Below, piece by piece: positions 1 to 11,587 of a DNA stretch of 64,000 nt (position 1 is its first letter; each line of letters opens with the position of its first letter). The position numbers and the translations under genes are program-made. This DNA comes from Sipunculus nudus. Lineage: Eukaryota > Annelida > Sipuncula > Golfingiida > Sipunculidae. The notes beneath the pieces are model-generated. The model ran no database searches, was not told where the DNA came from, and saw only the letters and a program-made list of their open reading frames with translations. The stretch lies in the NCBI GenBank assembly GCA_026874595.1, contig CM049315.1:36162164-36226163 (forward strand). Reading direction: 5' to 3'.

Positions 1-2340
1 AATTCAACCAAAATTATTCTTTGGAACCATAAAAGACAAATATTATGAGAATTATTCAGGGAATTGTTCTTGCAATATATTAAACAAAATGGCCTAAGTG
101 TCATCAGTCGAAAAACATTTTGTAGGTTTATAACTCATATGGGAAAATACAGCAAAATGGCAAAGTTCAGCTTCCCATAACTCAGCCAAAAATCAGTGAA
201 CCAAAACCATTTGAACAAACTTGAATTATCAACATCTAAGGGTAATTAATGTGTGAGATTTAAGAATTTGGCCCAGTGGTTTTTGAGAAGAAGATTTTTG
301 TAGCCACTTAGCTAACATGGGCTGTTATGGCATATGACTAAATTCAGCTTCCCATAACTCAGCCAAAGTCACTGAACTGAGACCATTTGAACAAACTTGA
401 ATTATCAACATCTAAGGATAATTAATGTGTGAGATGTAAGAATTTGGTACAGTGGTTTTTGAGAAGAAGATTTCTGTAGCCACTTAGCTAAAATGGGCTG
501 TTATGGCATATGACTAAATTCAGCTTCCCATAACTTAGCCAAAAGTCACTGAACTAAGACCATTTGAACAACCTTCAGAAAGCACTACCCTTGGATCATT
601 TCTGTGCGATATTAAACAATTTGGCCTTATCGTTTCAGAGAAGAAGTTATTTGTAGCTGTCAGTATGATACTGGCACTGATGACCCCCGTACAAAAAAGG
701 CCGATGCAGGTGGCGCCACCAATACCTCAATTTCAGATGATAGCTCAAGCCATTTCTGAGACTGTAATTTTAGTATGCTTTTTTGGACAGATGACTGAGT
801 TCAACTTCCTGTAACTCGGCTAAAAACCACCAAACTTAAACCATTCGAACAAAATTGAGATAGATTGTTCACGGAATCATTCCTGTAAAATATTGTACAA
901 ATTGGCGTAACAGATTCGGAGAAGAAGATTTTTAAAGCTTTTTTAGCTTTTTCCCTATAAAATCTGAGAAAATGCAGTTAGCCAAAAAATAAGCAAGTTT
1001 TTTATATGACTAATTTTATGCATAAAATTTCGTGATGCTTATTCTTGCCGTTTTCAAGATAGTACGGGTTAACGTACAGACGACGGACGACAGACGACGG
1101 ACGCCGGACGACGCCACACCATCGCATAAGCTGACAGGTTCGCTAACAAGTTTACAGAAGTGTGGTCACGGCATTGTTGGTTGAGTAACCTTTATTGGGA
1201 CAATCCAGAATGCCGACAAAACCGATCCTCGCCCACGGAATGAAATTAATTATCAAATTGCATTGACAATTAAAAAACTTAATAAAATAAACATTTTTAA
1301 TAAACATGTTGTAATAAAATGGGATACCTTTGCTACTGGAAAGACTACGTGCATAGATTTCTTCCACAAAATATTAATTGACCAATGGGCTAAAAAGTGC
1401 TTGAGCTAATAGTGTTTAAACTTTCCTTGATCACCGGAAAATAGGCTTGGCAAGTGCACCCGATATAGAATTTATCATCAAAGTCGCAATCTGTTACATA
1501 AAGATCGGTTGAACTTGTCTCTCTCAAAATCAATCTTGAACTTTCGCCGCTGTAAAATACACGTGGTGCCCAGTTTCACAGCACCAAATAACCTTTTTAT
1601 GATAAACATGCATAGCAAATTTAATGGCAATCCTGGCTTTAATTATTGAGACCCTGCAGTTGTATATGAAAATGAACGCATATTGGAGCAACTGCAGGGA
1701 AAACAAGTAACATTTCTGCAGACGTGGATGGTCCAGTTTAGTTAAATTTTGTAAAAGAAATTCATTATTTTAATTATGTGATCAACGGAAGAATGTAACT
1801 TGTGGTCCATGGGCCATGGCGCTCAGCTGAATACACGGAAATTTGAACAATGGGTCACATGACTCCCGGAGTGTTCAAAATCATGCATTTTGCAAATAGA
1901 CCTTAATCATAGGTTACGGTGACCTTATTCTGCATCCAGCTGCTCCCATTTCTGCCCATGTAACTAATAGAGTATTAAAACCATGTTCTTTCACACAGCT
2001 TGCAGAATATAGGGTACATTGAAATTATTTCAGGTTTCTATTATTATTTTTTTATCTTGCAGAAAAGAGGTCACTATGACCTTACTTCAGGTTTCCAAGG
2101 AAATTTTCCTAATACTTCCCTGGATGTGCAGTTAGAAGTTTCTTGGCGTCAGTTACAGTTTGTGCCCTATTAACAACCAGACTGCAAAAAATAGAGAAAA
2201 AATGAGTAAAGTTAGTTGAAATACAGGTTGAGTATATGAGTAACAGAGATCTAATTTAAGATTTCCAAGGAGATTTTCATGTACCTTCATGGTTGCTAAG
2301 TTAGAAGATCCCAAAACAACCTTTAAGATTTATGACCTGT
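1..2340. repeat. Segmental repeat, copy 1 (family B block)
   Basis: This segment aligns with 4785-7080. Both hold repeated sub-blocks with a shared phrase around 'cttcccataactcagcca', a GGTGGCGCCACC palindrome (709-720 here), a GACGGACGAC-rich stretch near 1076-1110 and an identical run through ~1180-1500. Copy 1 has ~370 bp (about 1773-2140) that copy 2 lacks, and copy 2 has an insertion at 6142-6600. The window starts inside the copy, so the true left end is unknown. No coding potential was seen; the 71-codon minus ORF at 1152-1367 is a chance frame. It is probably a non-autonomous dispersed repeat or an old local duplication. Confidence 0.75.
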
Positions 2341-2351
2341 GAACGGACGAC

Positions 2352-3170
2352 AAGCCTTTGAGCTAGCTGTCCCCGTTTCGAGCACAGCCTTTGAGCATGT
2401 TGTCTCCGCCTCCAGTCCAGACTTCAAGCATGCTGTGGCCGTTTCGAGTCCAGACTTTGAGCATGCTGTTTCCGCCTCCAGCCCAGACTTCTCTGAGCAT
2501 GCTGTCTCCATCTCCAGCCCAGCCTTTGAGCATGCTATCCCCGTTTCGAGCACAGCCTTCGAGCATGCTGTTTCCACCCCCAGCCGAGACTTCGAGCATG
2601 CTGTCTCCGCCTCCAGCCAAGACTTCAAGCATGCTGTCGCCGTTTCGAGCACAGACTTCAAGTATGCTGTCTCCGCCTCCAGCCCAGACTTTGAGCATGC
2701 TGTCCCCGTTTCGAGCCCAGACTTCGAGCATGTTGTCTCCGCCTCCAGCCCAGACTTCGAGCATGCTGTCTCCACCCTGATCTCAGACTTCGAGCATGAT
2801 ATCTCCGACTCAAGCCCAGACTTCGAGCATGCTGTCGCCGTTTCCAGCCGAGACTTTGAGCATGCTGTCTCCGCCTCGTGCCCAGACTTCTCTGAGCATG
2901 CTGTGTCCATCTCTTGTCCGAACTTCGAGCATGCTGTTTCCACCCTGAGCCCAGACTTACACATGCAGTCTCCGACTCCAGCCCAGACTTCGAACATGCT
3001 GTCGCCGTTTCGAGCCCAGACTTTGAACATGCCGTCTCCGCCTCCTGCCCAGACTTCTCTGAGCATGCTGTCTCCACCTCAAGTCCAGACGTCGAACCTG
3101 TTTTCTCCGCCTCAATCCCAGACTTTAGGGCATGCTGTCTCCGCCTCCAGCCCAGACTTCTCTGACTTCA
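2352..3170. repeat. 33-bp minisatellite
   Basis: About 24 degenerate copies of a ~33-bp unit, recognisable by 'gcccagacttcgagcatgctgtc'-like repeats, sit exactly where copy 1 of the flanking repeat runs out (just after 'gaacggacgac'). Because 33 is divisible by three, the array stays open in several frames on both strands, giving a 293-codon plus ORF (2339-3220) and a 247-codon minus ORF (2323-3066). The plus frame would encode an 11-residue repeat of the type SSPDFEHAVSA. Simultaneous openness in several frames and on both strands argues for a period effect, not selection on a protein. Confidence 0.85.
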
Positions 3171-3297
3171 CCAATCATATAAGAGACATTTGCCCCCAAC
3201 TGCTTTACTTAAAACAATAACATTTGTCTAACCTGAATGATAAGCATAGTATTTTGAACAAATAAAAGTATTGACGCAAAACTATATTTTCTACGCC

Positions 3298-3420
3298 ATA
3301 TCACAGTTACATCACAGTGACATCATATATGTGATATCACGTGTGCGGTCTGTGTGACATAAATTGTGGTTACACTTTGAGGTCTTGATGAGATGTAAAA
3401 TGTAATGTCACTGTGATATA
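3298..3420. repeat. Possible short inverted-repeat element
   Basis: ATCACAGTGACAT (about 3312-3324) is repeated in inverse orientation near 3406-3418, and both outer edges carry further ATATCACAG / CTGTGATAT similarity. The ~120-bp palindromic structure resembles a small MITE. No target duplication was identified, so the class is unknown. Confidence 0.35.
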
Positions 3421-3462
3421 ATGGTGAGGTGTTGGCTGGGTATAACCTCGTCTTCGCCTTAG

Positions 3463-4508
3463 CTGCGATTACCGGGCGCGCGGTATGCGGAAGGCAAAAT
3501 AGATTTTTTCGCTCTAGTTATTTAATCATAAAGCGTTTAGGCCAAAAAAAAAAACCAAAAAAAATAATAATAAAATAAAAGGTATGGTTTTCAGGCGCCG
3601 CCCGCGTCAATATTAAACCCCCGCATCAAAAATGTTTATTTTGATTTTCAATTCGAAACTTACCAATTTTGAGTTCCAGCCGCTCGGACATTTCTTTCAA
3701 GAAGATAAATCATACAATTTTGATAAAATTTCCTTTGTTATGTAGTGCTATTTTCTTGTTTAACAATGTTTTTACTTGTTTAACAAAATAAATCTGTTAT
3801 TATCATGCTTTTCCCTTATCATTTGTCATTTTTATCGAAACATACTAAAAAGGAAAAATAAAAACCGCCCGCATTGATTTAAAAAAAAAGTGCCTGAGAA
3901 CCAAACCTTATTTTTATTTTGCCTAACCGGGCCAGCGGAATGCGGCATGAGACACGCGGTAAAACGGAATTCTCAGAGGAGTATTGGATCCACATACCGC
4001 GCGCGGTATAGCGCCCATGGGCTCTGGTAACCAAATGCATGAACTACAGCTCTGATGCAGCCAGAACTAGCGAGATTTGACATTATCCGGCCCAAATGAC
4101 AGTATTTTACGGCCCGACAAGTAAATGCCCCATGCGATTTTATATCGCATTCCGCTTGCTGCTGCCGCACTTCACATGTCGCGCGCCTGGTAAACGCAGC
4201 TTTAAGCTGCCGATTGCGACAGGAGAACGCGGTTAGCGGAATGCCATATAAACTCATTTGGGCATTAACTTGGCGGGCGGTAAAAAAATTTGGTCTGAAA
4301 CCCTTAATAAAGGTTGCGGCGACAAGAAAGGGGGGGGGGGGGGGGGGGGTTCCGTGTTCCCAAGCGCGGGATGCGGATCTTGTTATCACTTGAGAATTCC
4401 ATTTTACCGCACTTCTCATACCGCATACCGCGGGCCCGGTATAAAATTTATGATAAAAGAGCGCAAAAAAATTCTTTTTCGCATACCCCATGCCCGGTAA
4501 ACCTAGCT
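3463..4508. mobile_element. Foldback (TIR) DNA element, ~1.05 kb
   Basis: The left edge (3463-3535: attaccgggcgcgcggtatgc... to ...tcataaagc) is matched in inverse orientation by the right edge (4445-4508: ...tttatgataaaagagcgc... to ...catgcccggtaaac). This gives imperfect ~60-bp terminal inverted repeats with ACCGGGC and GGTATGCG cores. A second inverted pair (about 3917-3975 versus 4388-4440, sharing GCGGTAAAA and GGAATTCTCA) lies inside. A 20-bp poly-G run is at 4330-4349. The 172-codon minus ORF (3973-4491) and the 80- and 65-codon plus ORFs reflect GC-richness and match no family I know. Non-autonomous; superfamily not assigned. Confidence 0.6.
3575..3905. mobile_element. Nested palindromic element inside the foldback element
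   Basis: The stretch near 3578-3605 (aaataaaaggtatggttttc then aggcgccgcccgc) recurs in inverse orientation near 3862-3905 (ccgcccgcatt ... gtgcctgagaaccaaacct ... attttgcc). A ~330-bp palindromic unit therefore appears to sit inside the larger TIR element. The arms share AAAATAAAA, TGGTT-TCAGGC and CCGCCCGC blocks. Its interior is AT-rich and without a gene. Confidence 0.5.
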
Positions 4509-4784
4509 TAATACGCCGTGGTCATTATACAGACTCGGGGATTTGCCTTCAAGTGTTAAAAGGTGGTACTCTGTGATTAGAAATTAGAAAAACGCTGTAA
4601 TATGATATTTAGGGAATAGCCATTGAAGTTTGATAAAAACTGAAAGAAGACTAGAGAAGACTATCTAAATGTCTAGAGGAATGATGTAATGGATGGTGAT
4701 AAACTAGTGCTAGGCTAGATGTATCTGCTTCACACAGCTAACATATATGGTAAAATGACTCAATTCAATCTTTATAATTTAGCC

Positions 4785-6308
4785 AAAATTCATTCTTTGG
4801 AACCATAAAAGACAAATATTATAAGAATTATTCAGGGAATTGTTCTTGCAATATATTAAACAAAATGGCCTAAGTGTCATCAGTCGAAAAACATTTTGTA
4901 GGTTTATAACTCATAAGGGAAAACAGCAAAATGGCAAAGTTCAGCTTCCCATAACTCAGCCAAAAATCATTGAACCAAAACCATTTGAACAAACTTGAAT
5001 TATCAACATCTAAGGATAATTAATATGTGAGATTTAAGAATTTGGCCCAGTGGTTTTTGAGAAGAAGATTTTTGTAGCCACTTAGCTAAAATGGGCTGTT
5101 ATGGCATATGACTAAATTCAGCTTCCCATAACTTAGCCAAAAGTCACTGAACTGAGACCATTTGAACAAACTTCAGAAAGCACTACCCTTGGATCATTTC
5201 TGTGCGATATTAAACAATTTGGCCTTTTCGTTTCAGAATAGAAGTTATTTGTAGCTGTCAGTATGATACTGGCACTGATGACCCCCGTACAAAAAAGGCC
5301 GATGCAGGTGGCGCCACCAATACCTCAATTTCAGATAGGACTCATGTGACCAACATTGTCATAAAAGTTGGTGATGATAGCTCAAGCCATTTCTGAGACT
5401 GTAATTTTAGTATGCTTTTTTGGACAGATGACTAGGTTCAACTTCCTGTAACTCGGCTAAAAACCACCGAACTTAAACCAACAAAATTGAGATAGATTGT
5501 TCCAGGAATCATTCCTGTAAAATATTGGACAATTTGGCTGAACAGATTCGGAGAAGAAGATTTTTAAAGCTTTTTTAGCTTTTTCCCTATAAAATCTGAG
5601 AAAATGCAGTTAGCCAAAAAAAAAAGCAAAATCTGATAGAGTTTTTTATAATTTTATGCATAAAATTTCGTGATGCTTATTCTTGCCGTTTTCAAGATAG
5701 TACGGGTTAACGTACAGACGACGGACGACAGACGACGGACGCCGGACGACGCCACACCATCGCATAAGCTGACAGGTTCGCTAACAAGTATACAGAAGTT
5801 TGGTCACGGCATTGTTGGTTGAGTAACCTTTATTGGGACAATCCAGAATGCCGACAGAACCGATCCTCGCCCACGGAATGAAATTAATTATCAAATTGCA
5901 TTGACAATTAAAAAACATATTATGTTTAAATACAAACGTGTTGTAATAAAATGGGATACCTTTGCTACTGGAAAGACTCCGTGCCTAGATTTCTTCCACA
6001 AAATATTAATTGACCAATGGGCTAAAAAGTGCTTGAGCTAATAGTGTTTAAACTTTCCTTGATCACCGGAAAATAGGCCTGGCAAGTGCACCCGATATAG
6101 ATTTTATCATCAAAGTCGCAATCTGTTATATAAAGATCGGTTGTCAGTGGCGGATCCAGAGGGGGAGCTTTGGGGGCTGAAGCCCCCCCCCCCCCCCTTC
6201 ATAAACCACGGTTATACAGGGATGAACCTGAAAATCAGGGTTAAGGAAATTTGATATAATATGGTGTAAGGAGAATCATTCTTAATTATGCAATCGTAAA
6301 TAAATAAA

Positions 6309-6351
<43 letters not shown>

Positions 6352-6389
6352 GTGCGCAAAATCCAATATCTTTCCTATATACGCCTCCC

Positions 6390-6437
<48 letters not shown>

Positions 6438-7130
6438 CGAATATACTTTTTTTCCTTTTTTTATTAAATCTTTTATTAAGCCAAAATGGTACAAGACGCA
6501 GGCACCAATGCTAAATATTTCCAACATCACGTGTATCCCTTTCTTTAATCGATATATCCTTTATACCTGTTTGCCCACTTTATTTCATTGAAGCCATGAT
6601 TATTCTCTCTCAAAATCAATCTTGAACTTTCGCCGCTGTAAAATACACGTGGTGCCCAGTTTCACAGCACAAATAACCTTTCTTTGATAAACATGCAGAG
6701 CATATTTAATGGCAATCCTGGCTTTAATTATTGAGACCCTGCAGTTGTATATGAAAATGAACGCATATTGGACCAACTGCAGGGAAAAGAAGTGACATTT
6801 CTGCAGACGTGGATAGTCCAGTTTAGTTAAATTTTGTAAAAGAAATTCATTATTTTAATTATTTCAGTTACAGTTTGTGCCCTATTAACAACCAGACTGC
6901 AAAAAATAGAGAAAAAATGAGTAAAGCTGGATAAAATACAGATTGAGTATATGAGTAACAGAGATCTAATTTAGGATTTCCAAGGAGATTTTCATGTACC
7001 TCCATGGTTGCTAAGTTAGAAGATCCCAACACCACCTTTACGATTTATGCCCTGTTAACGGACGACCGGACGGACGACTGACAAAGAGTGACCGCTATAG
7101 CTCAGATGACTATTAGTCAGCTGAGCAAAA
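4785..7130. repeat. Segmental repeat, copy 2 (family B block)
   Basis: Diverged second copy of 1-2340, with an exact GGTGGCGCCACC at 5307-5318. Relative to copy 1 it lacks ~370 bp (junction near 6860) and carries an insertion at 6142-6600. It continues past the point where copy 1 turns into the minisatellite, ending with a GACGGACGAC tract and a terminal hairpin-like sequence (ctcagatgact ... agtcagctgag, ~7103-7127) shared with family A repeats at 20040-20070 and 27445-27485. The intact 3' terminus here suggests that copy 1 lost its end to the minisatellite. Confidence 0.75.
6142..6600. mobile_element. Truncated CAG[T/G]GGCGGATCCAG MITE plus microsatellites
   Basis: The insertion relative to copy 1 starts with CAGTGGCGGATCCAGAGGGG, the terminus shared with the elements at 11389, 26254 and 30811, then a 15-bp poly-C run (6183-6197). 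It includes (TA)n at 6312-6350 and 6394-6435. The expected inverted end (CTGGATCCGCCCCTG) is absent, so the right side is truncated or rearranged. The 79-codon plus ORF here is mostly translated (TA)n. Confidence 0.6.
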
Positions 7131-7239
7131 CCAAAAGTATAAAAATATAAGAAATAATAGCATAATGTTGCTGATGATCTGGATATATATATTTATTATA
7201 CATATATAATTACATATGATTTACTTACATAATTGTCCG

Positions 7240-8140
7240 CATCGCGAAAGGACTGTTGTTTACGGGACATAATCCCTAGTGAGGTATTAATCCAATTTTA
7301 AAAGCAACCCTTCTTTATTATAGTTCTTTGCACAATTTATTATTTCTGTAAGAAGTCTGACACTGCTATAAATATATCTTGCTTATACATACCGCGACTG
7401 ATCATGGATGAGGAATTAATTAAGGAATTACTTTTTGTAGTCTAAGAGGAAGAGCTTTTGATCCAATTTTATAATCTACATTTGATAATGTAATTGGTCT
7501 CCAATTCTGCAGTTTTGCCCGATCTTTGTGTTTACCAATTAGTAATAATGGCCTATTTTTGTTAGGTTGGCAATTCCCCAACCTAATTCTGAACTTAGGT
7601 GATCATTCCCTGGACTTTTGTTATTTTCATTGACATAAAAGGTTTATGACATTCTTCTACTATTATTTTACCTTCACAAAGATTTTGCTCTTCAGTACTT
7701 AATTTAGGAATATTATACTTTTGCAGATAAATTAAAGTACACTTTTGGTTATCCTGTATTGTGGAAAAATGACATAAAAATTTGCATTTTAGTTCAAGAT
7801 GTTTTTGTCATTCTCTATCACCTTTCCATTGTTATGAATTAACTATCTTATCGTTTGATTTTTTGTATTTCTCTTTTCCAGATTAAGAAAATATTTAGTG
7901 CTTTTCTCACCTTGTTCGAACCATCTGATCTCTGATCTTAGAATTAATCACTCCACTCTTTTTTCTAAAGTTTCCAGTACTTTCAAGTTTTCTATATCCT
8001 TTCATGTTTTTCAATTTCTTGATCACTTATTGTTTCTCCTATTTGGACCTGTAAATCAGATTTTTTTCCATAATTCTTTCTCTCTCTCTCTCTCGGGTTT
8101 CTTTTGCTTTTCCTTTACATACTTAATTTTTTCCTGTCTC
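7240..8140 (-). pseudogene. Decayed L1/Tx1-like LINE reverse transcriptase fragment
   Basis: Translating the minus strand across several stops and shifts gives two landmarks of L1/Tx1-type LINE ORF2 proteins in the right order. One reads RWFEQGEKSTKYFLNLEKRN (about 7878-7945), from the conserved block between endonuclease and RT. The other reads NWRPITLSNVDYKIGSKAL (about 7444-7510), an RT fingers motif. Further downstream a degenerate stretch resembles the region before the catalytic RT motif A, then similarity stops near 7240. No frame stays open beyond a few dozen codons, so it is a dead fragment lacking the endonuclease, most of the RT palm and the 3' end. What the sequence shows is the two motifs; the clade assignment is from memory of the family. 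Confidence 0.75.
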
Positions 8141-8159
8141 ATTTATATCATTAAGGAAT

Positions 8160-8885
8160 TATTGTAAACACAATATCACAACCACACGGTAAGTTTTATT
8201 TATATATTCAGTTTGTCATATTTAGATTTTATAATTTAACATAAATACATGCAATCATACATATCACATAGACAAGCTTATAAAATATGTATCACTTACC
8301 AAGCAACCCAGATAATCTAAAGTTTCCACAAAAGAACAACAAAGCAGAATACAGTATGTCAAAATGAATTACAATTTGTTATTTATGTAACAAAGTTTGA
8401 CATTTTAAAGTTTAAACAAATAAAAAAATAGACAATTAAGACAACTGCCCACATAATTAAAACCTTCTGAAAACAATGAAGAAAAGCTCGTAACAATGAG
8501 AAGATTTCATCTTAAGTCGATGATAATTGTTTTGGATTTATATCTTATTTAGATCTTTCTGTGTTAAGAAACACACCTGTATCTGATAGACAAATCAACA
8601 TCATTTTGTAACTTGTAGGCACCTAATAGACACAAAATTATATAAAGTTCCCTACTTGCACTAAGACCTGGTTGACTTCCAAGACAGACATTATAAGATA
8701 ATAATTACAATAACATATTATTCTTAACTAAAATTATTTCATTAGTTTCACTTGGTGACAATATGTACACAACAAAATTAAATGGGACAAAGTTTGAATG
8801 AATTTATAACTCATAAACATAAAGTTCTGCAATATATTGCATGATTAAGTTTCACTCTGAATACATATGACATATAAAGCTGCAA
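8160..8885. other. AT-rich intergenic DNA, nothing recognised
   Basis: There is no open frame of note on either strand, no inverted repeat with a target duplication and no RNA gene. The base composition is very AT-rich. It separates the LINE fragment from the family A array. Confidence 0.6.
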
Positions 8886-8889
8886 AGTA

Positions 8890-10130
8890 GAATAAACAAG
8901 TGATCCAAGGGTCATGACGTTCAGCTGACTGACATGTTGACAATATGTCCTTGCGCAGATGTCAAGAATGTTAAGTTAAAAGATTCTAGGACCAATGTTA
9001 CAATTTGTGCCCTGTTAACGGACGACCGCATCCTTGAAGTTCTCAAAAATAGAGAAAAAAAAATGTGTTAACATTTTTTTTAATTTACATGATGCCATCA
9101 GTCCACAAGAACTGATGAAACACTCCATGATGAATATGCATGCAAGGAATCAGGTTGATCAATGCAACAGTTGTTCAGATACTAGAGCTTATGTATCAAA
9201 CTTTTAGTAATTCTGGGAGGTACTTCTAAGATCCATAGCTCGGAGAATGTGGGTAACAGAGACCTAATTTCTAGTTTCCATGGTATTTTTATGGACCTCC
9301 AAGGATGCCAAGAAAGAAGATTCCAGGTCAAATGGTTATGATTTGTGCCCTGTTAACAGACGACCACATCTTTGAAGGTCTCAAAAAAGAATATAAAAAT
9401 GCGTAGAAAGTCAAGGTGGCGCCACCGGTCTGTAGGAACTGATGAAACACTCCATGATGCATATTCATGCAAAAAATAATGCCGATCAATGCAATAGTTG
9501 TTCAAATACCAGAACTTTTGTATCAAATTTTAAGTTATTCTTGGGGGTATTTCTGAGCCCCATAGCTCGGACAATATGGGTGATAGAGACCTAATTTCAG
9601 GTTTCCAAAGAGACTTTATGGGCCTCCTAGCATGTCAAGAAAGAAGCTTCTAGGTCTAGTCGTTACGATTTGTGCCCTGTTAACAGATGACCGCACCATT
9701 TAAGGTCTCAAAAACTGATAAAAAAAAATAGAAAAAATACAGGTGGTGCAACCAGTCTGAGAATAAACAGAGAAAAATGCGTAAAAGTTTGATAAAACAC
9801 AAGTTGCCCAACCAGTCTGCAGGAACTGATGCAACACTCCATGATCAATATCCATGCAATGAATCATGGTGATCGATGCATTAGTTGTTAAGATATTTGA
9901 GCTTTTGTATCAAATTTTTCATTATTCTTGGGGTATTTCGGAGCCCAATAGCTTGAAGAATATGGGTAACAGAGACCTAATTTCAAAATGAGATTTTCTT
10001 TTAAATGTTTTTCTTGATGTAAAGTTAGAAGATTCCAGGCCCAGTGGTTATGATTTGTGCCTTCTTAACAGACAGATGGCCGGACGGACGACGGACAAAG
10101 AGTGATTGCTATAGCTCAGATGACTAACAG
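8890..10130 (+). repeat. Family A dispersed repeat array (~335-bp units)
   Basis: Starts near a block containing TTCAGCTGAC (8911) and ends in a tract with GACGGACGAC followed by 'gctatagctcagatgacta' (10110-10128). In between, about three units recur, each containing 'tgggtaacagagacctaatt', 'tttgtgccctgttaac', 'aactgatgaaacactccatg' and a GGTGGCGCCACC-type palindrome (exact at 9415-9426, mutated at 9741-9752). No protein is encoded. The same unit appears at 18005-20075, inverted at 27445-28200, and at 59660-60200. Confidence 0.8.
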
Positions 10131-10139
10131 CCAAATTAC

Positions 10140-10470
10140 AACATTTATCTCATTTAGTATTGTAAAAGATAGTAGAACACTAAAACAAACAAAAGAAACC
10201 GTGTTAATCTTACAAGCCCACATTCAGTAGAACATATAGTAGGAAATAGTCCAGACAGCAAGATATTTCAATAATACAAATAAATTGCTGATATAATATC
10301 AAATTAAAGCAGGTCTCTTCAATAAAATATCCAAATATGACAGCTGCTTGTGAAACAAGAATAAAAAATCCATAAACAAATTTTAAATTCTTTGACATTT
10401 GCAAACTATAATTCTACTGCTTCCTGCTCATCTACAGATAAAAGACAGAATGTGTGAAGGTTTGAATGAA
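10140..10470. other. Intergenic, nothing recognised
   Basis: AT-rich sequence following the family A array. The 64-codon minus ORF (10210-10404) has no recognisable domain and is flanked by unrelated repeats, so I do not call it a gene. Confidence 0.5.
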
Positions 10471-10650
10471 AGTTGCAGCACTTGGTATTTTTATAGAAAC
10501 AAGGCACTGAAGATAATCAGCCGCTTTCTGGTTGTATCGCCATCTGGTGGTAACTCACAAAAACAAAGCCATGGAGTCAATGGAGCCATGGAGCAGGTCT
10601 TCCCCAAAATTGGAGTCTGAGTGACGACATTTTGCTATGAATCCCTGAGT
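10470..10650. repeat. Duplicated block with CTCF-core-like site (copy 1)
   Basis: Aligns with 16320-16450. Shared blocks are 'aaggcactg', 'gtatcgccatctggtgg', 'gtcaatgg' and 'aagtctgagt'-like sequence. At 10538-10550 the plus strand reads CGCCATCTGGTGG. Its complement, CCACCAGATGGCG, fits the vertebrate CTCF core CCASYAGRKGGCR at all 13 positions. CTCF is known from bilaterians including molluscs; occupancy here is inference. The 73-codon plus ORF (10399-10620) crosses the block and has no recognised domain. Confidence 0.45.
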
Positions 10651-11290
10651 TCAAGGAGACCCTACACATGAAAATCACTCCTTTTGGTGATTTTCACGCA
10701 TAAACGCTGATGTACCGTAATAGCACAGGTACATTTATTTGAGGATCACTTCAAAGACGTTTTACGGCATATATTTACGTATATGCCTTTTTCTATTAAA
10801 CACTATAAAGTCATTTGCTGAAGTATATTATTTTAGAACTCATAAACTGTATGGCACCATACGTTCACAAAAATGATATGTAAGTGTATTAAAAGTCCAT
10901 TAAGTGCACCAAGTAGTGTATGACACCATACATTCACAAACATGAAATCCAATTTTACTGAAAGTCCTTTAGGTACACCAAGTACAGTATAATCAATTGA
11001 TTTGCTTAATAAGTGGTTACAGCTGATTTCACACATGTGACCTTTCTGGAGGTGTGATAACCATTCAATTCATGAGCAGTTTATCACATTGATGGCTTGC
11101 TGATTATTTTACACTACAGGTATCCAAATTTACCACTAAAAGAGAAAAAAAACTAAAAAAATGAAAATATGAAAATGTACCTGGAGTACCTTGTACCAGG
11201 TACAGGTACTTTAGTTCCAGGTACAGGTACAGGTACAAGGTACTTCCTACTCATGACTGGCAGGTACAGGTACAAGTACCTGGCCCCAAC
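10650..11290. repeat. Intergenic with short tandem duplications
   Basis: A ~75-bp tandem duplication lies at about 10845-10995 (two copies with 'caccatac-ttcacaaa' and 'gtgcaccaagta'-like sequence). A cluster of imperfect (GGTACA)n repeats follows at 11180-11285. No gene is seen; the 67-codon ORFs are chance frames. Confidence 0.55.
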
Positions 11291-11291
11291 C

Positions 11292-11294
<3 letters not shown>

Positions 11295-11363
<69 letters not shown>
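11295..11363. repeat. (TA)n microsatellite abutting the PLE 3' end
   Basis: About 34 uninterrupted TA units end directly at 'caactctgaagaaaaac', the 3' terminal sequence of the minus-strand Penelope-like element. Another (TA)n lies just beyond the other end of that element (14586-14639). Confidence 0.9.
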
Positions 11364-11365
<2 letters not shown>

Positions 11366-11388
11366 ACTCTGAAGAAAAACAACACTGT

Positions 11389-11582
11389 CAGGGGCGGATC
11401 CAGGATTTAGGAATAGGGGGGGTCCAACCCAGGAGGATTAATGAAAACCCTAAAAAAGGTCCTCAGGTCTGAAAAAGGGGGTCCAGGCGGCAAAATTTTG
11501 TCTGAATCCCTTAAAAAACATTGTTTCTGATGAAAAAGGGGGACCCCCCCCCCCCCCCCCCCCCCCCCCCAATCCGCTTCTG
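11389..11582. mobile_element. hAT5-like MITE with 5-bp target duplication ACTGT
   Basis: The element begins CAGGGGCGGATCCAGG and ends CCAATCCGCTTCTG, an inverse match of the start. It is flanked by perfect 5-bp direct repeats ACTGT (11384-11388 and 11583-11587). It interrupts the 3' end of the Penelope-like element: removing the element and one repeat restores 'cactgtaaatac', which parallels 'cgctgtaaatat' at 14472-14483. It contains a 27-bp poly-C run (11544-11570). CAG termini with 5-bp duplications fit the hAT5 group; the class is inferred. The 73-codon minus ORF here is not a gene. Confidence 0.75.
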
Positions 11583-11587
11583 ACTGT

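Noticed and set aside
2323-3220. Long overlapping ORFs (293 and 247 codons) as genes
   Set aside because: They arise from a 33-bp minisatellite whose period keeps several frames open on both strands; no start context, splice sites or domain.
3973-4491. 172-codon minus ORF as a gene
   Set aside because: It lies wholly inside a foldback transposon with inverted repeats and a poly-G run; the predicted protein has a poly-Pro tract from the G-run and no domain.
6312-6435. TATA boxes within (TA)n tracts
   Set aside because: Every (TA)n tract matches a TATA motif; no downstream gene or initiator supports promoter use.
9107-9140. CTGATGAAAC in family A repeats as hammerhead ribozyme cores
   Set aside because: CTGATGA is followed directly by AAC with no stem II before GAAA, and the flanks do not pair as stems I and III.
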